DNA of 64,000 bases, from positions 1-64,000 of the forward strand of contig JACPPI010000004.1 in NCBI GenBank assembly GCA_016190985.1, given 5' to 3'. Numbering within the stretch: the first letter of the stretch is position 1; the number at the start of each line of letters is the position of its first letter. The notes beneath the pieces were generated by a model. That model was not told the DNA's origin. It ran no database searches and worked only from the letters and a program-made list of their open reading frames with translations. Below, piece by piece: positions 1 through 8,626 of this stretch. The translations under genes and the position numbers were made by a program. This stretch comes from Opitutia bacterium (GTDB lineage: Bacteria; Verrucomicrobiota; Verrucomicrobiia; Opitutales; Opitutaceae).

Positions 1-96
1 GCGGGCCACCTCGCTGGGCCCCTTGCCCTGCTCGAACAGTCGGCCGGCTTTCAACCGGCGCTTTTCCATCGCGGCATGATCTCGTTGTTTGGCCAT
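1..96 (-). CDS. IS630-like transposase / winged-helix protein, N-terminal fragment at window edge
   Basis: Reading leftward from an ATG at 96, 32 codons run off the window edge without a stop. The peptide begins MAKQRDHAAMEKRRLKAGRL and continues with a Lys/Arg-rich helix and 'KGPSEVAR', which looks like the first helices of the helix-turn-helix that opens IS630-type transposases. Only the DNA-binding start is visible, so the catalytic DDE part and element ends cannot be checked. An ordinary HTH regulator is the alternative. Confidence 0.45.
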   Translation of the reverse strand, partial: MAKQRDHAAMEKRRLKAGRLFEQGKGPSEVAR

Positions 97-184
97 GCCC
101 GACCCAAACACCTGTCAGTCTATTAGGCGAGTCTTAATAGAACTGCCTGACCCGGTTCAGCCCGGTCTGCCCCGTCCTCCAGCC

Positions 185-1381
185 TCAGGCCGCGGCCAGT
201 TCCAGCACGCGGAGCGCCTGCTGCAACTCGCGGCGCATCTCGGCGAGCGCGGCCTTGGCCTCGTCGAACTGCGCGATGGCCCGGCCGGTGTATTCCGCCT
301 TTCTCTCGGCATACTCCGTCTTCATCGCTCCGGCTTTCTCGGCATACTGGGCCTTCAGGGCGCCGGCCCGGCCGGCATATTCCGCCTTCAACGCCGCCCA
401 GCGCTCGCCGAGCTCGTGCAGCTTCGCGTCCGAGGCCTGCAACAGCTCATGGAGCCGGGCGTTGGCGCCGACCTTGGAGCAGGCCAGGCGCTCGCCGAGC
501 CGCCGCCGGGTGTCGGTGAGTTGCGTCAGCAGGATCTTTTCCTCCGGCACGCTGCGCAGGTCGCGCACGAGGCCGAGTTTCGCCAGCGTCCAGATCGTCC
601 ACTTCGTCGGGTCCCACTGCCACCATTTCACCGCGTTGCGGTAGTCGTGCTGAAACTCGTGGTGGTAGTTGTGGTAGCCCTCGCCGAAGGTGAAGATCGC
701 CATGATCCAGCTGTCCCGCGCGCTGCATTTGTCCGAGTAGGGCTGGCTGCCGATGGTGTGACAGAGCGAATTGATGAAAAAGGTCATGTGTTGGACCGCC
801 GTCACGCGGGCGACGCCGGCGAGCAGCAGGCCGCCGAGCGCGCCCGTCCAGCCCGCATGCCAGTAGCCCAGCAGCGCCGGGAGCACGAAGCCCACCCCCA
901 CCGCGACCGGCACGTAGAAACGGTCCTGCAGCATGAAGAGGCGGTCCTTGCGCAGGTCCGCGATGTTGTCGAGCGGGGGCTCGGCATCGAGCTTGAAAAG
1001 GATCCACCCCATGTGCGCATACCAGAAGCCCTGGGAAATGTCGTAGGGGTCCATCTCGCCGTCCACATGCTTGTGGTGGCGCCGGTGGTCGGAGACCCAG
1101 TGCATCGCGCTGTTCTCAAAGGCGGCCGCCCCGAAAACCAGCGTGACCAGCCGCACCGGCCAGCTGGCCTTGAACGCCATATGCGAGAACAGCCGGTGGT
1201 AACCGAGCGTGATGCTCAGCCCGGTGGCGCTGAAGAAGGCCAGAAACATCGCCACTTGGAACAGGTCCACGCCGCAGACCCACAGGTAGGCGGGCACCGC
1301 CGTGCAGGTCAGCACCAGGGTGCCGATCAGAAACGAGCTGTTGGTCCAGTTGATGCGGGAGGCGGGCAGGCGGAAGGGCAT
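185..1381 (-). CDS. acyl-CoA (delta-9 type) fatty acid desaturase with C-terminal coiled-coil tail
   Basis: Membrane di-iron desaturase that introduces a double bond into acyl-CoA chains. The ATG at 1381 gives 398 residues beginning MPFRLPAS; an upstream in-frame start adds 14 unlikely residues. The three histidine boxes are visible: HRLFSH (62-67), HRRHHKH (about 99-105) and HNYHH (237-241). Hydrophobic stretches lie before box 1 and between boxes 2 and 3, as in the family. The last 110 or so residues are unusual: a long helical region rich in Ala, Glu, Lys and Tyr with a repeating A-E-Y-A-G/E-R/K pattern. The core enzyme is about 280 residues, so this tail is an extension of unknown role. 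It stands alone, downstream of nothing co-directional. Confidence 0.9.
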   Translation of the reverse strand: MPFRLPASRINWTNSSFLIGTLVLTCTAVPAYLWVCGVDLFQVAMFLAFFSATGLSITLGYHRLFSHMAFKASWPVRLVTLVFGAAAFENSAMHWVSDHRRHHKHVDGEMDPYDISQGFWYAHMGWILFKLDAEPPLDNIADLRKDRLFMLQDRFYVPVAVGVGFVLPALLGYWHAGWTGALGGLLLAGVARVTAVQHMTFFINSLCHTIGSQPYSDKCSARDSWIMAIFTFGEGYHNYHHEFQHDYRNAVKWWQWDPTKWTIWTLAKLGLVRDLRSVPEEKILLTQLTDTRRRLGERLACSKVGANARLHELLQASDAKLHELGERWAALKAEYAGRAGALKAQYAEKAGAMKTEYAERKAEYTGRAIAQFDEAKAALAEMRRELQQALRVLELAAA

Positions 1382-1550
1382 GATCTGCCATCGTGCGGAT
1401 GCTCCGCCCCGGCGCGAGAGCAATTCGTGGAATAAATCCGCCGGGCGCCCGTCAATTTTTGAACGCCCGCTGCCGCCACCACCCCGGTGGTTGTCCTCCG
1501 CCGGCCACGCGCCTCGCCTTTCGCCTGCGCCGCGTCAGGTCCCGGGAAAC

Positions 1551-2912
1551 TCAGACCGCGTGCTGCGCGATGAACGCCTTGATCGCCGCCGCGTCGGCCG
1601 GCAGGCGGTGCTTCACGATTGCGCGGGCCTTGAGCGCCTCCAAGGCCGGATGCGCCGGGGTCTGGCCGGTGGCGGCGCGGATGGCGTCGGGGAATTTCGC
1701 CGGGTGCGCCGTGGCCAGCACCACGCTGGTGCGCGCCGGATTCAGCTCCTTGAAGGCGCAGGCCGTGTGCGGGTCCACGATGTAGCGGTGCTGCCCGTAA
1801 ACCCGGCGGATGACGCCGCTGATTTCCTCGTCAGTCGCGCGCGATGCGCTGAACGTGGCCTTGTTGAGCACGTCGAACCGGTAGGCGCCGGTGGCCTTGA
1901 TCTGCGCCATGACGGGGCGCACGCGCGTCGGGTTTTCGTCCAGCGCATAGTAGAGGAAACGCTCGAAGTTTGACGCCACCTGGATGTCCATCGAGGGCGC
2001 GAGGCTGGGTTGCACGGCCTCGCTGCGGTATTCGGCGGTGTTGAAGAGCCGGTGCAGGATGTCGTTCCGGTTGGTCGCCACCTTGAAGCCGCGGGCCGGC
2101 ATGCCCATCCGGTGCAGCAGCCAGCCGGCGAAGACATTGCCGAAATTGCCCGTCGGCACGACGAACTCGACGCTGCCCCGGTCGGCCGCCGGCAGCCGCA
2201 GCCACGCCGAGAGATAATAGACGCACTGCCCGAGCACGCGGGCGATGTTCACCGAGTTGACGGCGGACAGACGGTGCTTGGCGGCATACTCACTGTCGCC
2301 GAAGATTTCCTTCAGCACCCGCTGCGCGTCGTCAAAGCTGCCGTCGAGGGCGATCGCGTGGACGTTGGCCGCGCCGGTGCAGGTCATCTGCCGCTCCTGC
2401 AGGGCGGAAATGCGTCCTTCCGGATACAGGATGAAGATCGCGGTGCGGGGCTTGCCCAGCAGGCCGTGGATGGCCGCCGCGCCGGTGTCGCCCGAGGTGG
2501 CGCCGAGCACGTTGATCCCCTGCCCGCGCTGCGCGCACTGGTGCCCGTAGAGGTTGCCCAGCAGTTGCAGCGCGAAATCCTTGAAGGCCAGCGTGGGCCC
2601 ATGGAACAGCTCCAGCACATGCAGCTTGTCGTCGAGCTTGCGCAGCGGCGCGAGCGTGTCGGCCAAGCCGAAGGTGCCGTAGGTTTTCTGGACAATGCCG
2701 CGCAGCGTCGCCGGCTCGATGTCGGTGGCGAACAGGCGGAGGAATTCAAACGCCAGGTCCGCATAGCCGAGCGGCTCCCACTGCGGCAGGTGCGCGGCGA
2801 GGTTTGGCAACTTTTCCGGCAGGAACAACCCGCCGTCGGGCGCGAGCCCGATCGCCACGGCTTCGGAAAAGCCGACGGGCTCGGTCTGGCCGCGCGTGCT
2901 GACGAATTTCAT
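1551..2912 (-). CDS. thrC: threonine synthase
   Basis: PLP enzyme converting O-phosphohomoserine to threonine, the last step of the pathway. It has 453 residues, normal for the longer fungal/proteobacterial type. The N-terminal MKFVSTRG and the PLP lysine K111 in 'LAFKDFALQL' are typical, followed by the Gly/Ser phosphate loop 'GATSGDTGAAA'. lysC lies about 155 bases upstream on the same strand, so the first and last steps of threonine synthesis are neighbours. The gap between them carries two repeat units rather than obvious control signals, so co-transcription is uncertain. Confidence 0.95.
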   Translation of the reverse strand: MKFVSTRGQTEPVGFSEAVAIGLAPDGGLFLPEKLPNLAAHLPQWEPLGYADLAFEFLRLFATDIEPATLRGIVQKTYGTFGLADTLAPLRKLDDKLHVLELFHGPTLAFKDFALQLLGNLYGHQCAQRGQGINVLGATSGDTGAAAIHGLLGKPRTAIFILYPEGRISALQERQMTCTGAANVHAIALDGSFDDAQRVLKEIFGDSEYAAKHRLSAVNSVNIARVLGQCVYYLSAWLRLPAADRGSVEFVVPTGNFGNVFAGWLLHRMGMPARGFKVATNRNDILHRLFNTAEYRSEAVQPSLAPSMDIQVASNFERFLYYALDENPTRVRPVMAQIKATGAYRFDVLNKATFSASRATDEEISGVIRRVYGQHRYIVDPHTACAFKELNPARTSVVLATAHPAKFPDAIRAATGQTPAHPALEALKARAIVKHRLPADAAAIKAFIAQHAV

Positions 2913-2927
2913 GCGGATTTGCTAGTT

Positions 2928-2950
2928 ATTCTGAGCGAAGCGAAGAATCC
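2928..2950. repeat. dispersed repeat family A, half unit
   Basis: One arm of the repeat found in fuller palindromic form at 20651, 29245, 45137 and 48485: ATTCTGAGCG followed by AAGCGAAGAATCC. Here the inverted partner arm is missing and a family B element follows directly. Confidence 0.75.
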
Positions 2951-2988
2951 AGCGGCAGGCCATCAGAAAGTCATGAGATTCAACAGGT

Positions 2989-3060
2989 GGAGGCGGGACC
3001 ATCAGTCCCGCATGATCCCGGCTGCGAAAGGCCAACCACGGGACTGATGGTCCCGCCTCC
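2989..3060. repeat. family B element: 22-bp perfect inverted repeats around a 28-bp centre
   Basis: Left arm 2989-3010 (GGAGGCGGGACCATCAGTCC and two more bases) and right arm 3039-3060 are exact reverse complements. Each arm can also fold alone (GGGAC/GTCCC). It sits between lysC and thrC. The same arm recurs inside dus at 46688, so this is a dispersed element, possibly MITE-like, rather than a gene-specific terminator. Confidence 0.8.
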
Positions 3061-3068
3061 ATGAGAAC

Positions 3069-4283
3069 TCACTTGCTCAGCCCGAACGCCTCGTGGGCGG
3101 CGCGCACGGCCTCGTCGGCCTTGGCCCGGTCCACCGCGAGCGTGATCTTGATCTCCGAGGTGCCGATGAGCTGGATGTTGATGCCCTTGTCGCCCAAAGC
3201 CGTGAACAGCGCCGCCGCCACGCCGGCGTGGGTGCGCATGCCGACGCCGACCACCGAGAGCTTGGCGATGTTGTCAAAGGCCTTGATCGAGCCGCCGCCG
3301 AGCTTCTTCAGCACGGGCGGCAGCACCTTGACGGCGTTCTGCGCGTCGTCGCGCTGCACGGTGAAGGTCAGGTCCACGCCGCCGGTGTGGGCGACGTTCT
3401 GCACGATCATGTCCACGTTGATGCTGGCGTCGGCCAGCGCGGTGAAGATGGTGGCGGCGGAGCTGGGCTTGTCGGGCAGCCCGCTGATGACGACCTTGGC
3501 CTGGTCCTTGTCGACGGCGACGCCGCGGACGACGACTTTTTCCATGTAGGCGACTTCTTCTTTCACGATGGTTCCTGGGTTGTGGTTGAAACTGGAGCGG
3601 ACCTCGAACACGACGCCGTATTTCTTGGCGAACTCGACGGAGCGGGACTGCATGACCTTGGAGCCGAGGCTGGCCAGCTCGAGCATCTCGTCGTAGCTGA
3701 TCTCCCCGATCTTCTGCGCGCTCCTCACGATGCGCGGGTCGGCGGTGTAGACGCCGTCCACATCGGTGTAGATCTCGCACTTGTCGGCGCGGCAGGCGGC
3801 GGCCAGCGCGATGGCCGTCAGGTCGGAGCCGCCGCGCCCGAGCGTGGTGATCTGGCCGGCCTCGTTGATGCCCTGGAAGCCGGCGACGATGACGACCTTG
3901 CCGGCCTTGAGGTCCTGCATGATGCCCTTGGGCACGATCTGCTTGATCTTGGCCTTGGTGAAAACCTGGTCGGTGAGGATGCCCGCCTGCGCGCCGGTGT
4001 AGGACACCGCCGGCACGCCGATCGCGTGCAGCGCCATGGCGGTGAGGGCGATGGTCTCCTGCTCGCCGATGGCCAAGAGCATGTCCATCTCACGCGTGTC
4101 GGGACGGTCGTTGATGGACTTGGCCCGGGCGATCAGCTCGTTGGTCACGCCCGAGCGGGCCGACACCACCACGACGAGGCCATGGCCCTCCGCCTGCGTC
4201 TTGCGGATGCGTTGCGCCACATTCTTGATGCGGTCGACGTCACCCACCGACGTGCCGCCGTATTTCTGGACGATAAGGGCCAT
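3069..4283 (-). CDS. lysC: aspartate kinase
   Basis: Phosphorylates aspartate, the entry to lysine, threonine and methionine synthesis. The start at 4283 gives 404 residues beginning MALIVQKYGGTSVG, the diagnostic N-terminal nucleotide-binding motif KYGGTSV. Further kinase motifs are visible (VVVVSARSGVTN, GRGGSDLTA, YTDVDGVYTADPR). Two ACT domains form the C-terminal third, including VVGVGMRTHAGVAA, typical of the feedback-inhibited class. Length matches monofunctional aspartokinases. Upstream of thrC on the same strand. Confidence 0.95.
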   Translation of the reverse strand: MALIVQKYGGTSVGDVDRIKNVAQRIRKTQAEGHGLVVVVSARSGVTNELIARAKSINDRPDTREMDMLLAIGEQETIALTAMALHAIGVPAVSYTGAQAGILTDQVFTKAKIKQIVPKGIMQDLKAGKVVIVAGFQGINEAGQITTLGRGGSDLTAIALAAACRADKCEIYTDVDGVYTADPRIVRSAQKIGEISYDEMLELASLGSKVMQSRSVEFAKKYGVVFEVRSSFNHNPGTIVKEEVAYMEKVVVRGVAVDKDQAKVVISGLPDKPSSAATIFTALADASINVDMIVQNVAHTGGVDLTFTVQRDDAQNAVKVLPPVLKKLGGGSIKAFDNIAKLSVVGVGMRTHAGVAAALFTALGDKGINIQLIGTSEIKITLAVDRAKADEAVRAAHEAFGLSK

Positions 4284-4380
4284 GACTGGGAACCCCGTTA
4301 ATGGTCCGGGCGGTCGCGTTTTGGCAAGGCGCGAGTGCGGACCTTGCGTCATATGTAACCGCCGAACCCGCATGAGCGGG

Positions 4381-5037
4381 TCAGGGCTGCGCCGGCGGTT
4401 TCTTGGCAAACTTGTTCTCGGTGCCGTTGAGCAGGCGCCTGATGTTCTCGTGGTGGCGGAGGATGACAAAGCCGCCGAGCACCGACGCGATGACGCTGAT
4501 GGCGACGTGATAAGGCAGCAGCCAACTGGCTGCGACAACGGCGACCGCCGCGAGGAGCGAGGCCAGCGAGACATAGCGGAAGGCGAAGAACACAACGACC
4601 CACGTCACCCCGGCAATGCCACAAGCCAGCGGCATGAGGACCACGAGCCCGCCCGCCGCCGTGGCGACGCCCTTGCCGCCCCGGAATTTGGTGAAGAGTG
4701 AAAACGAATGGCCGATAACGGCCGCCACCACGCCAATCAGGGACATCACAAACCAATCCGGCTTCGGATGGTTGGGAAAGTAATACCACTGCCACTCTGT
4801 AACGGCTCGATCCAAGATCGGCCAGCCGGTGGCCGCCGCGCCCTTCAGCACATCGAGCACAAGGACGGTGTTGCCCGCCTTGGCGCCGAGCGTGCGCTTG
4901 ACGTTGGTCGCCCCGGGATTGCCGCTGCCGACCTTGAAGATGTCCACGCCGTGCGCCCGCGCCACGAGGTAGCCGAAGGGCAGCGACCCGAGGACATAGC
5001 CGATGACGGCGGCAGCGAATAACCAGGCGTTGAACAT
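4381..5037 (-). CDS. plsY: acyl-phosphate:glycerol-3-phosphate acyltransferase
   Basis: Integral membrane enzyme that acylates glycerol-3-phosphate with acyl-phosphate, the product of PlsX (encoded at 17488). It has 218 residues and about five to six membrane segments. The three conserved loops are recognisable: GSLPFGYLVA with a nearby GSGNPGATNV, and KFRGGKGVAT. It lies about 100 bases downstream of lysC, same strand. The C-terminus is hydrophilic (NGTENKFAKKPPAQP). Confidence 0.93.
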   Translation of the reverse strand: MFNAWLFAAAVIGYVLGSLPFGYLVARAHGVDIFKVGSGNPGATNVKRTLGAKAGNTVLVLDVLKGAAATGWPILDRAVTEWQWYYFPNHPKPDWFVMSLIGVVAAVIGHSFSLFTKFRGGKGVATAAGGLVVLMPLACGIAGVTWVVVFFAFRYVSLASLLAAVAVVAASWLLPYHVAISVIASVLGGFVILRHHENIRRLLNGTENKFAKKPPAQP

Positions 5038-5129
5038 CAGGAATTGACCGCCCCAGCCTGCGGGAGGGGGCGAGGACCGGTCAACCCCTAAGGGCCGGCC
5101 ACTGCGAGTCGTGAGGCCGCCGGCCCGGC

Positions 5130-7265
5130 CTAATTCGCCCCGGTGCCGGTGAAGTGCAGCGCGAAGGCGAACTTGTCGGCCGTCTCCTCGATGATCTTGG
5201 CGATGGGTTTGCCCGCGCCGTGGCCGGCGTTGGTCTCGATGCGAATGAGCAGCGGCGAGGGGTTGGCCGGGTTGGCCGCCTGCAAGGCGGCGGCATACTT
5301 GAACGAGTGGCCCGGATGCACCCGGTCGTCGTGGTCGCCGGTCGTGACCATGATGGCCGGATAGGTGACGCCACGCTTCACGTTGTGCACCGGAGAATAG
5401 CCCAGCAGATACTTGGCCATCGCCGGTTCATCGGACGAGCCGTAGTCGCTGGCCCAGGCCCAGCCGATGGTGAATTTCTGGAAGCGCATCATGTCCATGA
5501 CGCCGACGGCGGGAAACGCCACACGGGCGAGGTCGGGCCGCTGGTTGACCACCGCGCCGACGAGTAGCCCGCCATTGGACCCTCCGCTGATGACGAGCTT
5601 GTCGTGCGCGGTGTATTTCTCGCTCACGAGGTAATCGCCGGCGGCGATGAAATCGTCGAAGACATTCTGCTTGTGGTCGCGCGTGCCGGCGAGATGCCAC
5701 TCCTTGCCGTATTCGCCGCCACCGCGCAGGCTGGCCTGCGCGTAGACCCCGCCGAATTCCAGCCAGGCGAGGTTGCTGGTCGAGAACGTGGGCTTCATCG
5801 AGATGTTGAAGCCGCCGTAGGCGTAGAGCAGCGTCGGGTGCGAGCCGTCCAGCTTGAGGCCCTTGCGCGCCGTGATGAACATCGGGACCTTGGTGCCGTC
5901 CTTCGAGGCGCAGAAGACCTGCCTCGTCTCGTAGATGTTGGGATCGAACGCGACCTTCGGGGCCTGATAGACCTCGGTGCGGCCGCTGGCGAGGTCGTGG
6001 CGGAAGCTGGTCGTCGGATACACGAACGAGGTGTAGCTGAAAAACAGCTCAGGCTCGTCCTCCCGGCCGGTGAAGCCGCCCACCGTGCCGACGCCGGGCA
6101 GCTCGATGTCGCGCACGGGGCTGCCGTCGAGCGCATAGACCGACAGCCGGCTCCGCGCATCCTGCAGGTAGTTCACCACGAACTTGCCGCCGATCATCGC
6201 GGTGGACTCCATCACATTCTTCGACTCGGGCACGAGCGTCCGCCAGTTGGCGCGGTCCGGGTGCCCCAGGTCGATGGCGATGATGCGATGGCGCGTGGCG
6301 TCCAGGTCCGTATCCACGTAGAGAACCGGACCCGAGTTGCCGATGACCGCATACTGGGCCTCGAGCACATCGATGAGGCGCACGACCTCGCCCTGCACCT
6401 GGGGCCGTTGAGGATCTTTCAGATCCAGATAATGGAGACGGTGCCGCGTGTCCGTGCCTTGCGAGACCCGGATGATGAGGTAGCGTCCGTCCTCGGTGAC
6501 ACTTCCGCCCAGGCCCCATTTGGGTTCGTCGGGCCGCTCGTAGACCAACAGGTCGTCCGTCTGGGCGGTGCCGATGCGGTGATAATAGATCTTCTGGTTG
6601 GCCAGGTCGCTGAAGACCTGGTTGCCCTCCCGGCGCGGCTCCGGGTAGCGCGAGTAGAAGAAACCTTTGCCGTCCTTCGTCCAGCTGAAGCCGGAGAACT
6701 TCACCCACTTGATGACATCCGCTGTGTCCCGGCCGGTGGCGAGGTCGAGCACGCGGAACTCGTTCCAATCCGACCCGGCGGTCGCGAGCGCGTAGCCGAG
6801 CCACTTGCCGTCCGGGGAAGGCGAGGTGTTGGCCAGCGCCACCGTGCCGTCTTTCGCCAGCGTGTTCGGATCGAGCAGCAGCCGCCCCTCGGCCGCGAGG
6901 CTGTCCTTCACGTAGAGCGGCGACTGGTTCTGCAGGCCGCTGTTGAAGGTGTAGAAATAGCGGCCGCCCTCCTTCCGCGGCAGGCTGAAACGCGGATAAT
7001 TCACCAGCTCGGTCAGCCGTTGTTTGATCGCCTCGCGCCGCGGCAGGTTTTTCAGAAACCCGAAGGTCGTGTCGTTCTGCGCGCCGACCCAGGCCTTGGT
7101 GTCGGCGGCGTCGACATCCTCCAGCCAGCGGTAGGGATCGGCGACCTTGGTGCCGTGGTAGTCATCCGTGTGCTCGACGGCCTTGGTGGCGGGGTAAGTG
7201 ACGGCCGCAAACGCCAGGACCGGCGCGAGGGCTGCCACGAGGGGAAGGCGGGCAAGTTTTCGCAT
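5130..7265 (-). CDS. secreted prolyl oligopeptidase family serine peptidase (S9A)
   Basis: Cuts after proline in short peptides. The ATG at 7265 gives 711 residues; the frame stays open far upstream but that part has no recognisable content. A signal peptide (MRKLARLPLVAALAPVLAFA) is followed directly by the S9A N-terminal signature YPATKAVEHTDDYHG and DPYRWLEDVD, then the beta-propeller and the C-terminal hydrolase. Catalytic residues are visible: S563 in SGGSNGGLL, D646 in GDHDDRV and H682 in AGHGAG. Length equals classical prolyl oligopeptidases. The signal peptide suggests a periplasmic location. Confidence 0.93.
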   Translation of the reverse strand: MRKLARLPLVAALAPVLAFAAVTYPATKAVEHTDDYHGTKVADPYRWLEDVDAADTKAWVGAQNDTTFGFLKNLPRREAIKQRLTELVNYPRFSLPRKEGGRYFYTFNSGLQNQSPLYVKDSLAAEGRLLLDPNTLAKDGTVALANTSPSPDGKWLGYALATAGSDWNEFRVLDLATGRDTADVIKWVKFSGFSWTKDGKGFFYSRYPEPRREGNQVFSDLANQKIYYHRIGTAQTDDLLVYERPDEPKWGLGGSVTEDGRYLIIRVSQGTDTRHRLHYLDLKDPQRPQVQGEVVRLIDVLEAQYAVIGNSGPVLYVDTDLDATRHRIIAIDLGHPDRANWRTLVPESKNVMESTAMIGGKFVVNYLQDARSRLSVYALDGSPVRDIELPGVGTVGGFTGREDEPELFFSYTSFVYPTTSFRHDLASGRTEVYQAPKVAFDPNIYETRQVFCASKDGTKVPMFITARKGLKLDGSHPTLLYAYGGFNISMKPTFSTSNLAWLEFGGVYAQASLRGGGEYGKEWHLAGTRDHKQNVFDDFIAAGDYLVSEKYTAHDKLVISGGSNGGLLVGAVVNQRPDLARVAFPAVGVMDMMRFQKFTIGWAWASDYGSSDEPAMAKYLLGYSPVHNVKRGVTYPAIMVTTGDHDDRVHPGHSFKYAAALQAANPANPSPLLIRIETNAGHGAGKPIAKIIEETADKFAFALHFTGTGAN

Positions 7266-7358
7266 CCGTAGAAAAAAACGCCGGAACTGTTCCGGCGCAA
7301 GCCAACGCCGGGCGCAGCGCGGGATTGCACCAGGCGGGCTTGGCGTTACGCTGCCACC

Positions 7359-7973
7359 GTGCCCACCCTCCTCTCCCCCGCCGAACGCCTGCGCCGCCAG
7401 GTCGCCTTCATAACCGAGGTCGACAAGCTCAAGGAGGTTTTCCGCCAGACCGTCGTGACCCAGAGCCGCCGCGCCGAGAACAGCGCCGAGCATTCCTGGC
7501 ACTTCGCGCTCATGGTCGTCGTGCTCGCCGAGCACTCCAACCACCAGCCGCTCGACGTGCTCCGCATCCTGAAGATGGTGCTCATCCACGACCTCGTGGA
7601 GATCGACGCCGGCGACACCTTCGCCTACGACGCCAGGAACATGGCCGACCAGCACGAGCGCGAGGCGGTGGCCGCGACCCGCATCTTCGGCCTGCTGCCG
7701 CCCGACCAGGCCGCGGAGTTTCGCGCGCTGTGGGACGAGTTCGAGGCGCAGCAGACGCCCGAGGCGAAATTCGCCATGGCCTGCGACCGCTTCCACCCGA
7801 TGCTCCTCAACTGCCTGACCGACGGCCACGCCTGGCAGAAGCATGGCGTCACCCAGGATCGCGTGCTGGCGCGCAACGCCCGCGTCGCCGACGGCTCGCA
7901 GACGATCTGGGAATACGCCGTGCGAATGATCGACGACGCCGTCGGCAAGGGCCACCTGCGGCCGAAACCCTGA
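7359..7973 (+). CDS. HD domain hydrolase, YfbR/HDDC2-like 5'-nucleotidase
   Basis: Has 204 residues from a GTG at 7359, the only sensible start before the conserved region. The HD-superfamily metal ligands appear in order: H in SAEHSWH (about 45), HD in LIHDLVEIDAGD (about 75), and a later Asp in the helical region. The spacing resembles the HDDC2/YfbR group, which hydrolyses deoxynucleoside monophosphates. Substrate cannot be read from sequence. It is divergent from the peptidase gene (about 93 bases between starts) and is followed by a GNAT gene 12 bases on, probably the same transcript. Confidence 0.85.
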   Translation: MPTLLSPAERLRRQVAFITEVDKLKEVFRQTVVTQSRRAENSAEHSWHFALMVVVLAEHSNHQPLDVLRILKMVLIHDLVEIDAGDTFAYDARNMADQHEREAVAATRIFGLLPPDQAAEFRALWDEFEAQQTPEAKFAMACDRFHPMLLNCLTDGHAWQKHGVTQDRVLARNARVADGSQTIWEYAVRMIDDAVGKGHLRPKP

Positions 7974-7985
7974 GTCCTTCGCTCC

Positions 7986-8471
7986 ATGCTGCGTTCCGCC
8001 ACACTCACCGACGACGACGCCCTTGCCGACATCTACAACCACTATGTCGCGCACACCATCATCACGTTCGAAGAGGAGGCCGTCACCGCCGCCGACATGG
8101 CCGCGCGGATCGCCGAGACCCTCGACGCCAGCCGCCCGTGGTTCGTGTGGGAGGAGCAGGGCCGGGTGCTGGGCTACAGTTACGCCAGCGGCTGGAAATC
8201 GCGCTGCTCCTACCGCTTCTCGCTCGAGACCACGGTCTATCTCGACAAGGACGCCACCGGCCGCGGCCTCGGCACCAGGCTCTACACCGCGCTGATCGAC
8301 AGCCTGCGCCAGACCAAGACCCATGCCCTTATCGGCGGCATCTCCCTGCCTAACGCCGCCAGCGTCGCCCTGCACGAAAAGCTCGGCTTCGCCAAGATCG
8401 GCCACTTCAAGCAGGTCGGCTGGAAGTTCGGGCAATGGATCGACGTCGGCTACTGGGAGTTGATGCTCTGA
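7986..8471 (+). CDS. GNAT N-acetyltransferase, phosphinothricin acetyltransferase-like
   Basis: 161-residue cytosolic acetyl-CoA-dependent N-acetyltransferase. It opens with the pattern of Pat/MddA-type enzymes (A-D-IYNHYV, then W at about 53). The acetyl-CoA loop is 'KDATGRGLGTRLY', and NAASVALHEKLGF is the usual C-terminal motif. The family detoxifies phosphinothricin or methionine sulfoximine and related amines, but the actual substrate is unknown. It begins 12 bases after the HD gene, with a pyrimidine-rich leader (CCTTCGCTCC) and no Shine-Dalgarno sequence. Confidence 0.88.
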   Translation: MLRSATLTDDDALADIYNHYVAHTIITFEEEAVTAADMAARIAETLDASRPWFVWEEQGRVLGYSYASGWKSRCSYRFSLETTVYLDKDATGRGLGTRLYTALIDSLRQTKTHALIGGISLPNAASVALHEKLGFAKIGHFKQVGWKFGQWIDVGYWELML

Positions 8472-8497
8472 GTTGAGGCCCGGCGATTTTCCGACGG

Positions 8498-8550
8498 GTA
8501 GGGCGCGTCGGCCCGCTGCGCCGCAGCGGAGCGAGCCGCTCCGCCCTACC
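8498..8550. repeat. inverted repeat with GGTAGGGCG / CGCCCTACC ends
   Basis: GGTAGGGCG at the left end pairs with CGCCCTACC at the right; the centre is itself palindromic and GC-rich. A partial relative with the same left end occurs at 46136. It probably acts as a hairpin after the GNAT gene. Confidence 0.65.
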
Positions 8551-8626
8551 CTGTTTCGGGATTGTCCGCTATTGGTTTGCGGCCGGCGCCGCACGCCGCT
8601 TGAGTTCCGCCAGGACCATCCCTTGC

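Noticed and set aside
3093-4301. Long open frame opposite lysC (plus strand).
   Set aside because: Antisense shadow of a well-supported gene in GC-rich DNA; low-complexity His/Asp/Gly composition and no motifs.
5604-7271. Long open frame opposite the prolyl oligopeptidase gene.
   Set aside because: Its extent follows the real gene's codon bias; no recognisable domain.
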